Below are positions 21,519 to 29,835 of a stretch of DNA of 64,000 nucleotides, in pieces. The DNA is from Bordetella flabilis (GTDB lineage: Bacteria; Pseudomonadota; Gammaproteobacteria; Burkholderiales; Burkholderiaceae_B), in contig NZ_CP016172.1 of the NCBI RefSeq assembly GCF_001676725.1, positions 2,108,001 through 2,172,000 on the forward strand, in the 5' to 3' direction. Position 1 is the first letter of the stretch. Every line of letters starts with the position of its first letter. Made by a program: the position numbers and the translations under genes. The notes beneath the pieces are model-generated. The model made no database searches. It was given only the letters and a program-made list of their open reading frames with translations, and was not told where the DNA came from.

Positions 21519-22363
21519 AGCCCGCGCACAATGTGCCGGTCCTCATGTACCACCACGTGACGCCCGCGGGGGGCATGATCGCGGCCACGCCGGCACACTT
21601 CGAAAGCCAGGTCGCGTGGCTGGCCCGCGCCGGTTACACGGCTTTGTCGGCGGACCGTTTCGCGGCCCATCTGGCCGGCGAGGCGGCGCCGGAGAAGTCC
21701 GTGCTGATCACCTTCGACGATGGCTATCTGGACAACTGGGTGCACGCGCATCCCATCCTGCAGCGCTATGGCATGCGCGCGGTATTGTTCGTGGTGACTG
21801 GCTGGGTCGGCGAGGGGCCGGCGCGCCCGCATGCCGGGCAGGGCGGCGCACCGGCGGTACCCGACCACGCGGCATGCAAGGCGGCCATCGCGGCCGGGCG
21901 CGCCGACGAGGTGATGGTGCGCTGGAGCGAAATCGAGACCATGCGCGCCGCCGGCACCTTCGAGTTCCATAGCCATACGCACACGCATACCCGGTGGGAC
22001 CAGGTGTGCGGCGCCGATACCGCCGCCAAGCGCGGGCACATTGCCGACGAATTGGCGAACTCGCGCGCGGCGCTGGCCGCGCGGCTGGGGCAGGACAGCC
22101 CGCACCTGTGCTGGCCGCAGGGCTACTTCGATGCCGATTACCTGGATGCGGGCCGGCAGGCGGGGTTCCGCTACTTCTACACCACGGACGCGCTGGGCCA
22201 GAACACGGCGGGCGCGGATCCTGAACACATCTACCGTTTCGCCGTCCGCAACCAGCCGGGCAACTGGCTGGCGCGCCGGTTGTGGTGGACCGGCCACCCG
22301 TTCTGGGGGCCACGCTATCACGCCTGGAAAGGCTGGAAGCGACGCATGAAGGGGCGCGCATGA
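21515..22363 (+). CDS. Polysaccharide deacetylase family protein (NodB fold), LPS cluster
   Basis: A 282-residue carbohydrate esterase family 4 protein. Motif 1 is TFDDGYLDNW near residue 68, with the catalytic-base and metal Asp pair. Motif 2 is FHSHTHTHTRW near residue 150, with the metal His residues. Motif 3 is CWPQGYFDADY near residue 203, a variant of the usual RxPYG. No signal peptide is seen, so the enzyme probably acts on a cytoplasmic or membrane-linked precursor. Such enzymes remove N-acetyl groups from HexNAc; in LPS clusters they create free amino sugars in the core. The C-terminus is basic (AWKGWKRRMKGRA) and may touch the membrane. ATGA overlaps link it to the genes on both sides. 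Confidence 0.9.
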   Translation: MKPAHNVPVLMYHHVTPAGGMIAATPAHFESQVAWLARAGYTALSADRFAAHLAGEAAPEKSVLITFDDGYLDNWVHAHPILQRYGMRAVLFVVTGWVGEGPARPHAGQGGAPAVPDHAACKAAIAAGRADEVMVRWSEIETMRAAGTFEFHSHTHTHTRWDQVCGADTAAKRGHIADELANSRAALAARLGQDSPHLCWPQGYFDADYLDAGRQAGFRYFYTTDALGQNTAGADPEHIYRFAVRNQPGNWLARRLWWTGHPFWGPRYHAWKGWKRRMKGRA

Positions 22364-23136
22364 AACTGTCCGTGATAGTCATTACCAAGAACGAAGCGGC
22401 CAACATCGTCGCCTGCCTGGACTCGGTGGCATTCGCGGATGAATTCATCGTGGTCGATTCCGGCAGCACCGACAATACGATTGAATTGGCGCGGGCCATG
22501 GGGGCGACCGTCCAGCAGACCCACGATTGGCCGGGTTTCGGTCCGCAGAAAAACCGGGCCCTGAACCTCGCGCAGGGAGAGTGGGTGCTGTCCATCGATG
22601 CCGACGAACGGGTCACGCCGGAACTCGCGCAGGAAATCCAACGGGTCATTGCCGCGCCCTCCTGCGATGCCTACGAAATCGCGCGCCTGTCGAATTTCTG
22701 CGGCCGCTTCATCCGCCATAGCGGCTGGTGGCCCGACCGGGTGCTCAGGTTGTTTCGCCGCGGCACCGCGCGCTTCAGCGATGCGGCGGTCCACGAGAAG
22801 GTCATCCCCGGCGAAGCGCAACGTGTCGAGCCCTTGCAGGGGCACTTCCTGCACTATCCCTATCCCAACCTGGATGCCCTGGTCAGCAAGGTGAATCGCT
22901 ATTCCTCCGACGCCGCGGCGATGATGTACGCGCGCGGCAAGCGCAGCGGTATCTGGGGAGCGCTGGGCCACGGCGCCTGGACGTTCATCAGGATCTACCT
23001 GATCCGCCGGGGCTTCCTCGACGGCCGCCACGGGCTGGTGCTGGCCGTCACGGCCGCCGCCGGCAGCTTTTTTCGCTATGCAAAGCTGATGTTCCTGTCC
23101 GAGAACGCGCCCGGCGATGGCGCGCGCCGCCCTTGA
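22360..23136 (+). CDS. Glycosyltransferase family 2, WaaE/LgtF-like, LPS core
   Basis: A 258-residue GT-A enzyme. The N-terminus MKLSVIVITKNEAANIVACL, VVDSGSTDNTIELA near residue 30 and the DxD-bearing WVLSIDADERVTPEL near 75 are the family 2 signatures. RLSNFCGRFIRHSGWWPD near 110 and LFRRGTARFSDAAVHEKV are typical of the WaaE/LgtF/KdtX group, which adds glucose to inner-core heptose. The C-terminal helix near residues 215-245 is amphipathic and likely sits on the inner membrane. The start ATG overlaps the preceding stop, and the TGA stop overlaps the TTG start of the next gene. Confidence 0.9.
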   Translation: MKLSVIVITKNEAANIVACLDSVAFADEFIVVDSGSTDNTIELARAMGATVQQTHDWPGFGPQKNRALNLAQGEWVLSIDADERVTPELAQEIQRVIAAPSCDAYEIARLSNFCGRFIRHSGWWPDRVLRLFRRGTARFSDAAVHEKVIPGEAQRVEPLQGHFLHYPYPNLDALVSKVNRYSSDAAAMMYARGKRSGIWGALGHGAWTFIRIYLIRRGFLDGRHGLVLAVTAAAGSFFRYAKLMFLSENAPGDGARRP

Positions 23137-24251
23137 AGATCCTGTACACCAATTTCCATCCGCGCAATGGCGGCGGGCATGTCACCTACATCATGAACCT
23201 GGCGCAGGGCCTGCGTCGCAATCATGGGGTCACCATCGCGACGCCCGGGACCAGCCGGCTATACCGCTATGCCGGTGAACTACCAGGTGTGAAGGTGGCG
23301 GACATCCCGTTCCGCTCGCGCGCGTCGGCCTTGTTGTCGGAACCCGCGGTGCTGCGCCGGCTGATCCGGCGCGAGCGCTTCGACCTGATCCACGTCAACG
23401 GTTCGTCCGACCACCGCCTGGTCATGCTGGCCACGCTCGGGATGCGGCGTCCCCCCATCGTCTTCACCAAGCACAACGACCTCGGGCTGAGCACGCTGGG
23501 CCATCGCATGCGCGCCCGCCTAGCCACCGATCACGTTATCGCCGTCAGCGAGTTCGTGGCCGGCCTGTTGCGCCAATCGCCCTATCGCCATTTGCCCATC
23601 ACGACCGTGCGCCACGGCGTCGACACCGATCACTTCGCGCCGCCATCCGAGGCCTTGCGGCCCGCGCTGCGCGAACGCTTTTTCGGTCCTACCGCCCCGG
23701 GCAAGATCCTGCTCGGCAGCGCCGCGGGCACCGATCTCGAAAAGGGATGGCTGGACCTGCTGGCAGGCCTGGCGCTGTTGCCGCCCGAGCAACGCCAGCG
23801 GTTTCGCGTGCTGGTGGCCGGCGATCCGCCGAAAGAAGCCAGGATGGCGCGCGTGCGCGAACTCGGCTTGCAGGACCAGGTGGTCTTTCCGGGTTTGATG
23901 GACGATGTCCGTCCGGCCCTGGCCGCTTGCGACGTGGGATTCGTCCTGTCGTATCGCGAGGCCCTTTCCTTCGCCTGCCGCGAGGTGATGTCCCTGGGAT
24001 TGCCGGCGCTGGTGAGCAATGCCGGGGGGCTGCCGGAAAATGTGGCCGATGGCCGGGACGGCTGGATCGTGCCCGTGCGCGACGCCCAGGCCATTGCGGC
24101 CGTGCTGCGCGGGATGGTGGCCGATCCGGCGCGCATCGCATCCATGGGCGCCGCCGCACGCGAGAAAAGCCGCTGCGAGTTCAACCTGGACCGATTCGTC
24201 GCCGATACGGAGGCCGTGTACCGGGCTGCGCTGGGCCATTCCTACTTATAA
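23133..24251 (+). CDS. Glycosyltransferase family 4, LPS core, TTG start
   Basis: A 372-residue GT-B enzyme. TTG 23133 overlaps the preceding TGA (TTGA) and directly starts the Rossmann strand KILYTNFHPRNGGGHVTYI, with the GGG loop of GT4 enzymes. Other features are FTKHNDLGL near residue 110, TTVRHGVDTDHF near 155 and EALSFACREVMSLGLPAL near 275, with the E-x7-E motif. No ATG in frame would preserve the first strand, so the TTG start is well supported. It ends 8 bases before the next deacetylase gene. It probably adds a sugar to the LPS core; donor and acceptor are unknown. Confidence 0.9.
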   Translation: MKILYTNFHPRNGGGHVTYIMNLAQGLRRNHGVTIATPGTSRLYRYAGELPGVKVADIPFRSRASALLSEPAVLRRLIRRERFDLIHVNGSSDHRLVMLATLGMRRPPIVFTKHNDLGLSTLGHRMRARLATDHVIAVSEFVAGLLRQSPYRHLPITTVRHGVDTDHFAPPSEALRPALRERFFGPTAPGKILLGSAAGTDLEKGWLDLLAGLALLPPEQRQRFRVLVAGDPPKEARMARVRELGLQDQVVFPGLMDDVRPALAACDVGFVLSYREALSFACREVMSLGLPALVSNAGGLPENVADGRDGWIVPVRDAQAIAAVLRGMVADPARIASMGAAAREKSRCEFNLDRFVADTEAVYRAALGHSYL

Positions 24252-24259
24252 TCGCCGGC

Positions 24260-24985
24260 ATGTTCATACCGATACTCATGTACCACCAGATCGGCGAGCC
24301 GCCGCCGCGCGGTACACCTTATCGCGGCTTGACGGTGCACCCCGCCAGTTTCCGCCGGCAGATGGCCTGGCTGCGCCGCTTCGGGTACCGGGGCCTGTCC
24401 ATGCGCGACCTGATGCCCTATCTGCGCGGCGAGCGCAGCGGCAAGGTCTTCGGTATCACCTTCGACGACGGGTTCCGCAATGTGCACCACAATGCGGCGC
24501 CCATCCTTTCCGAATTCGGTTTTACCGCCACCAACTATTTCGTCGCGCGCCAGTTCGGCGGCAGCAATGTCTGGGACCACGCGGAAGGCGTACCGCCCTC
24601 GCCGCTGATGACGGTGGGTGAAATGCGCGAATGGGCGGCCGCGGGCAACGAGGTCGGCTCGCATACGCTGGACCACGTCCATCTGCCGCGCCTGGCGCCG
24701 GAAGAAGCCCGTCGCCAGATCACGGCATCGCGCCAGGAACTGGAAGACGCGCTCGGCGGTCCGGTAACGGCTTTCTGCTATCCCTACGGCGAATACACGC
24801 AGGCGCATATCGACATGGCGCGCGAGGCCGGCTACGACAACGCCACGCTGACGCAACGCGGACTGGCCAGCGCGAACGACGATCCGTATGGCCTGCCGCG
24901 CGTGCTGGTCGCACGTTCGACGCACCTGCTGAATTTCCTGCGCAAGACCCTGACCACCTACGAAGCGCGTCGACGCCGCGCCTGA
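24260..24985 (+). CDS. Second polysaccharide deacetylase (NodB fold) of the LPS operon
   Basis: A 241-residue CE4 family protein with all catalytic motifs: GITFDDGFRNVH near residue 67, VGSHTLDHVHLPRL near 132 and FCYPYGEYTQAHID near 172. The N-terminus FIPILMYHQIGEPPPRG is the usual first strand, with no signal peptide. ATG 24260 lies 8 bases after the previous stop. The two deacetylases of this operon differ in sequence, so this is not a recent duplication. Together they suggest that two amino sugars, or two steps, are deacetylated in core or lipid A modification. Confidence 0.9.
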   Translation: MFIPILMYHQIGEPPPRGTPYRGLTVHPASFRRQMAWLRRFGYRGLSMRDLMPYLRGERSGKVFGITFDDGFRNVHHNAAPILSEFGFTATNYFVARQFGGSNVWDHAEGVPPSPLMTVGEMREWAAAGNEVGSHTLDHVHLPRLAPEEARRQITASRQELEDALGGPVTAFCYPYGEYTQAHIDMAREAGYDNATLTQRGLASANDDPYGLPRVLVARSTHLLNFLRKTLTTYEARRRRA

Positions 24986-25016
24986 TGTTCCGGGCGGCGC
25001 CGCGTGCGCATGCGGG

Positions 25017-25313
25017 TCATCGGGCCGGGGCGGTGGCCCGTTCCAGCGCGGCGAGCCAGACCAATGCATGGTCGCGGTCCGGCCCGCACATGTCGGCCGA
25101 CGGACGCAGTCCGCCACAGAAATCGGGCCGTTCCGGCCGGCCGAACACGGCGCAGCGCCTATCTTCGGTCAGTTGCACGCAGGGCACGCCGGCCGGCTTG
25201 CCGTTCGGCATGCCCGGCAGGGGCCGGGTAATGGACGGCGCGATGCAACAGGCGCCACATCCAGGACGGCAGGCGATCGTGGCGTCCGGGGTCGTGGTGG
25301 CGCCGGCCGCCAT
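25017..25313 (-). CDS. YkgJ-like cysteine-cluster protein
   Basis: A 98-residue protein with the zinc- or iron-binding cysteine cluster of the YkgJ/UPF0153 family: CRPGCGACC near residue 15, then further Cys residues in [16 protein letters not shown] and [15 protein letters not shown]. The function of the family is not established. I chose ATG 25313 because it overlaps the stop of the upstream ydcF-like gene (TGATG), a sign of translational coupling; the frame extends 7 codons upstream. The tail after the last Cys is a short helix. Confidence 0.85.
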   Translation of the reverse strand: MAAGATTTPDATIACRPGCGACCIAPSITRPLPGMPNGKPAGVPCVQLTEDRRCAVFGRPERPDFCGGLRPSADMCGPDRDHALVWLAALERATAPAR

Positions 25314-26077
25314 CAGATCCACCCTCGCACCCAATACAGGAACAAGCCCGTGTACTCCTTGATGATGGAACGGCTGCCGTCGAAGGCCCGTTCGTCCGGC
25401 AGCCAGGGCGAGATCTCGCGTTCCGTGGGCAGCACGATCTGCGGCTGCGACGGGGCCGGGATGGCGGTCACGCCCTGCTTGCGAAAGGCCGCCATGGCCC
25501 GGGGCATATGCAGCGCGGATGTCACCAGCAGCACCGTCTGGATATGGTGTTCCTTGAGCTGGCTTTCCGTCAGGATGGCGTTCTCGTAAGTCGTGCGGCT
25601 GTCGTTTTCCAGGATCATGGCGCTGCGTGGCACGCCGGACAGGCGCAAGGCATGCGCCATGCCCTCGGCTTCGCTGACGTCGCCGCTGAGCGCCCCGCCG
25701 GACAGCACGATCTTCGGCGCCCGCCCGGCTTCGTACAGCTGCTCGGCCGTCTGGAAACGGCGCACGGCCGTCTCGCGGTCGTAGGGCAGGAACCAGTTCG
25801 GCCGGTCATTGGCGATATTCCCGCCCAGGACGACGATGGCATCGGCGGTCGGCAGCTCGGCGGGCGGGCGATAGGGATAGGTCCGCTCCAGTATTCCGCC
25901 CAGCCACAGCGATGTCGCGGGCAGCGACCAGGCCAGCGCCCATGCGACGCCGGCAGCGGCCAGCGCCATGCCGGTCCTGCGCCATCGGCACAAGGCCAGG
26001 ACCAGCCCGAGCGTCACCAGGGCCAGGCACAAATACAGGGGGACGATGAGATAAGCGAGCAGACTGACGATAGACAT
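25313..26077 (-). CDS. YdcF/ElyC family envelope protein (DUF218)
   Basis: A 254-residue inner membrane protein. Two hydrophobic segments (residues 4-29 and 36-60) precede the DUF218 domain, which contains [16 protein letters not shown] near residue 78, [19 protein letters not shown] near 120, [11 protein letters not shown] near 155 and [14 protein letters not shown] near 183. ElyC-type members affect envelope and peptidoglycan or ECA homeostasis in E. coli; the chemistry is not known. The stop overlaps the start of the YkgJ-like gene. Its position between LPS glycosyltransferase genes is consistent with an envelope role. Confidence 0.9.
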   Translation of the reverse strand: MSIVSLLAYLIVPLYLCLALVTLGLVLALCRWRRTGMALAAAGVAWALAWSLPATSLWLGGILERTYPYRPPAELPTADAIVVLGGNIANDRPNWFLPYDRETAVRRFQTAEQLYEAGRAPKIVLSGGALSGDVSEAEGMAHALRLSGVPRSAMILENDSRTTYENAILTESQLKEHHIQTVLLVTSALHMPRAMAAFRKQGVTAIPAPSQPQIVLPTEREISPWLPDERAFDGSRSIIKEYTGLFLYWVRGWI

Positions 26078-26111
26078 ACTGCCCCGATTGTTCCGGCCGA
26101 TGCGGTCCGTG

Positions 26112-27098
26112 TCAATCCATGGGTGCCGATGCGGGAATGGGCTGGTTCAACAGGTCCTGGACGGCCCGCTGCACTTCCTGCACGGCGGGCCAGCCCTGCT
26201 CGGATCCCAGGCAATGCGCCTGGGCGGACCACGGACCGGTACGCTCGCGCTGGGTGACGCCAAACAAGGTGACCTGCCGCGCGCCCGCGGCCGCCGCCAC
26301 ATGGGAGACCCCCGAATCGTTGCAGATCACCAGTGCGGCCCGGGTGGTCAACGCCGCGAAGGCGCCCAGGCCCAAAGACGGCAGCAGCAGGGCGTCCGGG
26401 GCGTTGGCGCGCGCGGCCTCGACCTCCGCCGGCGGCGGGCACATGGCCACCGCCACGCCTTGCGCCCGCAGGGCTTGCGTCAGGGCGGCGAATCCCGGCC
26501 AGACCTTGTTGCGTCCACGATGCAGCCCCGTGGCGGTGGGAGCGATCAATACAAAGGGCGTTTGCGCCAGTCCGGCCTGCTCCAGGCATAGCCGGGCCTG
26601 TTCGCGATGCGCGTCGGTCAGCGTCAAGCCCAGCGCCGGGGGCGGAACCGGGTCGCCCGTGGGCAATCCCCACTGTGCCAGCGCCTCTCGCGTCAGCTGA
26701 TACCAGGATTCCACGGCATGCAGCGGTGTGGCCGGCTTGTCGACGGGCCAGCGCAGCAGCAGGCTGCGGCCGTCGTCCCGGTAACCGGCCACGGGCAGGC
26801 CCGCGAGCCGGAAGACCGCCGCGCTGGAGAGGGAATCCGGCAGGGAAAGGGCGCGGCCGGCTGCGCCGTGGGCGCGGACATGCGCACGCACCGCCGCGCG
26901 ATCCGGCATGAACCTGCCGCGTATCGCAATGAAGCCATCGCCGCCGGCCACGCCGGACAACAGGTCGGCGGCCCATGGCCGCGCGCATACCACCACGGGC
27001 GCTCCGGTGGCCTGCAGCAGCCGCAGCGAGGGCAGGCTCATGCAGACATCGCCGACCCAATTGGGCAGGCGCACGTACAGGGGGGGCATCGATGGCAT
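26112..27098 (-). CDS. Glycosyltransferase family 9 (heptosyltransferase-like)
   Basis: A 328-residue GT-B protein of the ADP-heptose:LPS heptosyltransferase family. The N-terminal PLYVRLPNWVGDVCMSLPSL is the acceptor-binding loop with the conserved Asp of WaaF/WaaC. Later motifs are FVLIAPTATGLHRGRNKVWP near residue 178, with the phosphate-binding site and KxWP, and VICNDSGVSHVAAAAGARQV near 258, with the D-S/T-G-x-x-H donor motif. It probably adds heptose to the LPS inner core. ATG 27098 and ATG 27089 both fit and neither has a clear ribosome site. The gene is divergent from msbA by 121 bases. Confidence 0.9.
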   Translation of the reverse strand: MPSMPPLYVRLPNWVGDVCMSLPSLRLLQATGAPVVVCARPWAADLLSGVAGGDGFIAIRGRFMPDRAAVRAHVRAHGAAGRALSLPDSLSSAAVFRLAGLPVAGYRDDGRSLLLRWPVDKPATPLHAVESWYQLTREALAQWGLPTGDPVPPPALGLTLTDAHREQARLCLEQAGLAQTPFVLIAPTATGLHRGRNKVWPGFAALTQALRAQGVAVAMCPPPAEVEAARANAPDALLLPSLGLGAFAALTTRAALVICNDSGVSHVAAAAGARQVTLFGVTQRERTGPWSAQAHCLGSEQGWPAVQEVQRAVQDLLNQPIPASAPMD

Positions 27099-27219
27099 AG
27101 AGGGGGCAGGGTGCGGGGTTGGTCTCGGAATGGAAGGGAACGGGCGTCGCGGCCGGCGATATCCGGCACGTCGCCGACGGTACAATGCCCCGCACGATTG
27201 TATTAAAGCGAGAGATTTC

Positions 27220-28998
27220 TTGGATTCTGCCGCACGCACCAAGCCGAGCGGGTCGCATCCCGTCAAGGCTGTGCTCTGGAAACGCATTTATTCCCGCGTG
27301 GGCTCGCATTGGAAGGCGCTCGTCCTTGCCGTGCTGCTGATGGCCGGCGCGGCCGGCACCCAGCCGACGCTGGCCGTCATCATGAAGCCCCTGCTCGACG
27401 ATGGCTTCAGCGGCGCGAAACCCTACTACGTCTGGGCGATTCCGCTCGCCGTGGTCGGGCTCATCCTCCTGCGCGGCGTGTGCAACTTCTTCAGCGACTA
27501 TCTGCTGGCATGGGTGGCCAACAACGTACTCCGCGGGATCCGCCAGGAAATGTTCGAGCGCCTGCTGGGCCTGCCCGACGAGGAATTCAAGCGCGGCGAT
27601 ACCGGCCGGCTGCTGAACCGCTTCACCATCGACGCCGGTAACGTCACGGGCTATGCGACGGACGTCATCACGGTGCTGGTGCGCGAAACCCTGGTCGTCG
27701 TGGCGCTGATCTGCGTGCTGCTGTACATGTCCTGGCTGCTCACGCTCATCATCCTGGTCATGCTGCCGGTCTCGGTGCTGGTGGCTCGCGTCTTTATCCG
27801 CCGCCTGCGCAAGATCAATCGCGAGACGGTCAACATGAACGCCGAACTGACCCGCGTCGTGGGCGAAGGCATCGACGGCCAGCGCGTCATCAAGCTCTTC
27901 GATGGCTACGAATATGAACGCGGCCGTTTCGGCTACGTCAACTCGCGTCTGCGTCGCTTCGCCATGCGCAGCGCCGTGGCGGATGCGGCGATGACGCCCC
28001 TGACCCAGGTCTGCATCGCGCTGTCCGTGGGGGCCATCATCGCGGTCGCCCTCGGACAGGCCAACGCCGGTACGCTGACGGCCGGAAGTTTCGCGGCCTT
28101 CATGGCGTCGCTGGCGCAATTGTTCGATCCGATCAAGCGGTTGACCAACCTGGCAGGGCGGATGCAGCGCATGCTGGTGTCGGCCGAAAGCGTATTCACG
28201 CTTATCGACCAGCCGCCGGAACACGAGACCGGTCAGCGGACGCTGCCGGAGCCGGTGCGCGGCAAGATCGACTTCGTTTCGGTTTCGCACCGTTTCCCCG
28301 ATGCGGACCGCGATACGCTCAGCGAAGTCTCTTTCTCGGTGCAGCCGGGCGAAACCGTCGCCCTGGTCGGCCGCTCCGGAAGCGGCAAGACCACGCTGGT
28401 GAATATGCTGCCGCGCTTCGTGCATCCGACGGCAGGCCAGATCAGCATCGACGGCGTCGACATCCGGGAATTGACGCTGGGCAGCCTGCGGTCGCATCTG
28501 TCGCTGGTCAGCCAGGACGTGGTGCTGTTCGACGACAGCATCGCGGTGAACGTCGGCTACGGCGCACTGGGCCAGGCCAGCGAAACGCGGGTCATGGAAG
28601 CCCTGGAGGCCGCGAACCTGGGCGATTTCGTCAACAACCTGCCCAAGGGCATCCACACGCCGGTCGGCGAAAATGCCGCCCGCCTGTCCGGTGGCCAGCG
28701 TCAACGCCTGGCGATCGCGCGGGCCCTCATCAAGAACGCCCCCATCCTGATCCTGGACGAGGCGACCTCGGCGCTGGACAACGAATCCGAGCGACAGGTG
28801 CAGGCTTCGCTGGAGCGGTTGATGAAAGGCCGCACGACGCTGGTCATCGCCCATCGCCTTTCCACCGTGCAGAACGCCGATCGCATCATTGTCCTGGACG
28901 CGGGCAGGGTGGCGGAGCAAGGCCGCCACGAAGAACTGCTCGCGGCCAACGGGCTGTACGCGACGCTGTACCGCATGCAATTCCGCGACGCGGAATAA
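27220..28998 (+). CDS. msbA: Lipid A export ABC transporter MsbA, TTG start
   Basis: A 592-residue half-transporter that flips core-lipid A across the inner membrane. Six membrane segments fill residues 30-310, and the conserved KPLLDDGFSG occurs near residue 60 as in E. coli MsbA. The nucleotide-binding domain has Walker A GRSGSGKTTLVN near 385, the signature LSGGQRQRLAIARA near 488 and Walker B ILILDEATSALD near 510, with the H-loop in VIAHRLSTVQ. No ATG lies near the expected start; TTG 27220 has GAGAG about 7 bases upstream and gives family length. The frame is open far upstream but without similarity. Its place beside LPS glycosyltransferases supports the name. Confidence 0.92.
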   Translation: MDSAARTKPSGSHPVKAVLWKRIYSRVGSHWKALVLAVLLMAGAAGTQPTLAVIMKPLLDDGFSGAKPYYVWAIPLAVVGLILLRGVCNFFSDYLLAWVANNVLRGIRQEMFERLLGLPDEEFKRGDTGRLLNRFTIDAGNVTGYATDVITVLVRETLVVVALICVLLYMSWLLTLIILVMLPVSVLVARVFIRRLRKINRETVNMNAELTRVVGEGIDGQRVIKLFDGYEYERGRFGYVNSRLRRFAMRSAVADAAMTPLTQVCIALSVGAIIAVALGQANAGTLTAGSFAAFMASLAQLFDPIKRLTNLAGRMQRMLVSAESVFTLIDQPPEHETGQRTLPEPVRGKIDFVSVSHRFPDADRDTLSEVSFSVQPGETVALVGRSGSGKTTLVNMLPRFVHPTAGQISIDGVDIRELTLGSLRSHLSLVSQDVVLFDDSIAVNVGYGALGQASETRVMEALEAANLGDFVNNLPKGIHTPVGENAARLSGGQRQRLAIARALIKNAPILILDEATSALDNESERQVQASLERLMKGRTTLVIAHRLSTVQNADRIIVLDAGRVAEQGRHEELLAANGLYATLYRMQFRDAE

Positions 28999-29084
28999 GG
29001 GGGAAGGGCGGCCAAGGCGGCGTGCCGCGCGTCGATGACATTGCCGCGGCACATCGTATGCACCCGTCCCATAAGGAGGCTTAC

Positions 29085-29645
29085 ATGCAGGTTCCCGAAC
29101 AGGCGCTGGCGGACCAGGCCGCGGCCTTGATCCAGTTCTGGCGCGACGCGGGTCCGCGCAAATGGTTTGCCAAGGACGCCGCATTCGACGCCGAGTTTTC
29201 GGCGCGCTTCATGGCGCTGCATCTGGCGGCCGCGCGCCGCGAGCTCGACGCCTGGGCCGACACGCCCTATGGCGCGCTGGCCCTGCTCATTCTTCTGGAT
29301 CAATTCCCACGCAATACCTTCCGGGGGACGGCACACATGTATGCCACCGATCCCCTGGCCCGCATGTTCGCCAGGCGCGCGATCGCACAGGGCATGGACG
29401 CCCAGGTCGAGCCGGCGTTGCTGCCGTTCTTCTACCTGCCGCTGGAGCATTCGGAGGATCCGCAGGACCAGGAGCAATCGGTTTTGCTCGCGCAGCGCCT
29501 CGATCCCCGCACCCGCGATTTCGCGGTGCTGCATCGGGACATCATCGTCCGTTTCGGGCGCTTCCCGCATCGCAATTCGCACCTGGGCCGCGAGACCACG
29601 GCGGAAGAACAGGCCTTCCTGGACCAGGGCGGCTTCGCCGGATAG
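29085..29645 (+). CDS. DUF924 family protein
   Basis: A 186-residue all-helical protein with the DUF924 signature: QFWRDAGPRKWFAKDAAFD near residue 15, LALLILLDQFPRNTFRGT near 65 and YLPLEHSEDPQDQEQSV near 118. Family members show weak similarity to helical-repeat folds and have no established function. ATG 29085 is fixed by AAGGAGG at 29073-29079. It lies 86 bases after msbA on the same strand and converges on rng. Confidence 0.9.
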   Translation: MQVPEQALADQAAALIQFWRDAGPRKWFAKDAAFDAEFSARFMALHLAAARRELDAWADTPYGALALLILLDQFPRNTFRGTAHMYATDPLARMFARRAIAQGMDAQVEPALLPFFYLPLEHSEDPQDQEQSVLLAQRLDPRTRDFAVLHRDIIVRFGRFPHRNSHLGRETTAEEQAFLDQGGFAG

Positions 29646-29835
29646 GCGCGCCGCGGGATGGTGAAGCACGCGGGCCGGCAGGGTTCTTAGCGTGCGCCGC
29701 GTCCGCGGGGACGGTGTGGGTCGCGGCGCCGCATAGCGGGCGGAACAGGCCCTGGCGCGGCGCGAAGCCGGCGGTGGCCGTTGGCGCCATACAGCCGCCC
29801 GGACGGGCAGGCTCGAGCCCGATCCGGCCCGGCCC

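Noticed and set aside
26014..29184. 1056-codon open frame on the minus strand
   Set aside because: It runs antisense through msbA and in another frame over the GT9 gene. Its translation has no family similarity and is typical of a GC-rich shadow.
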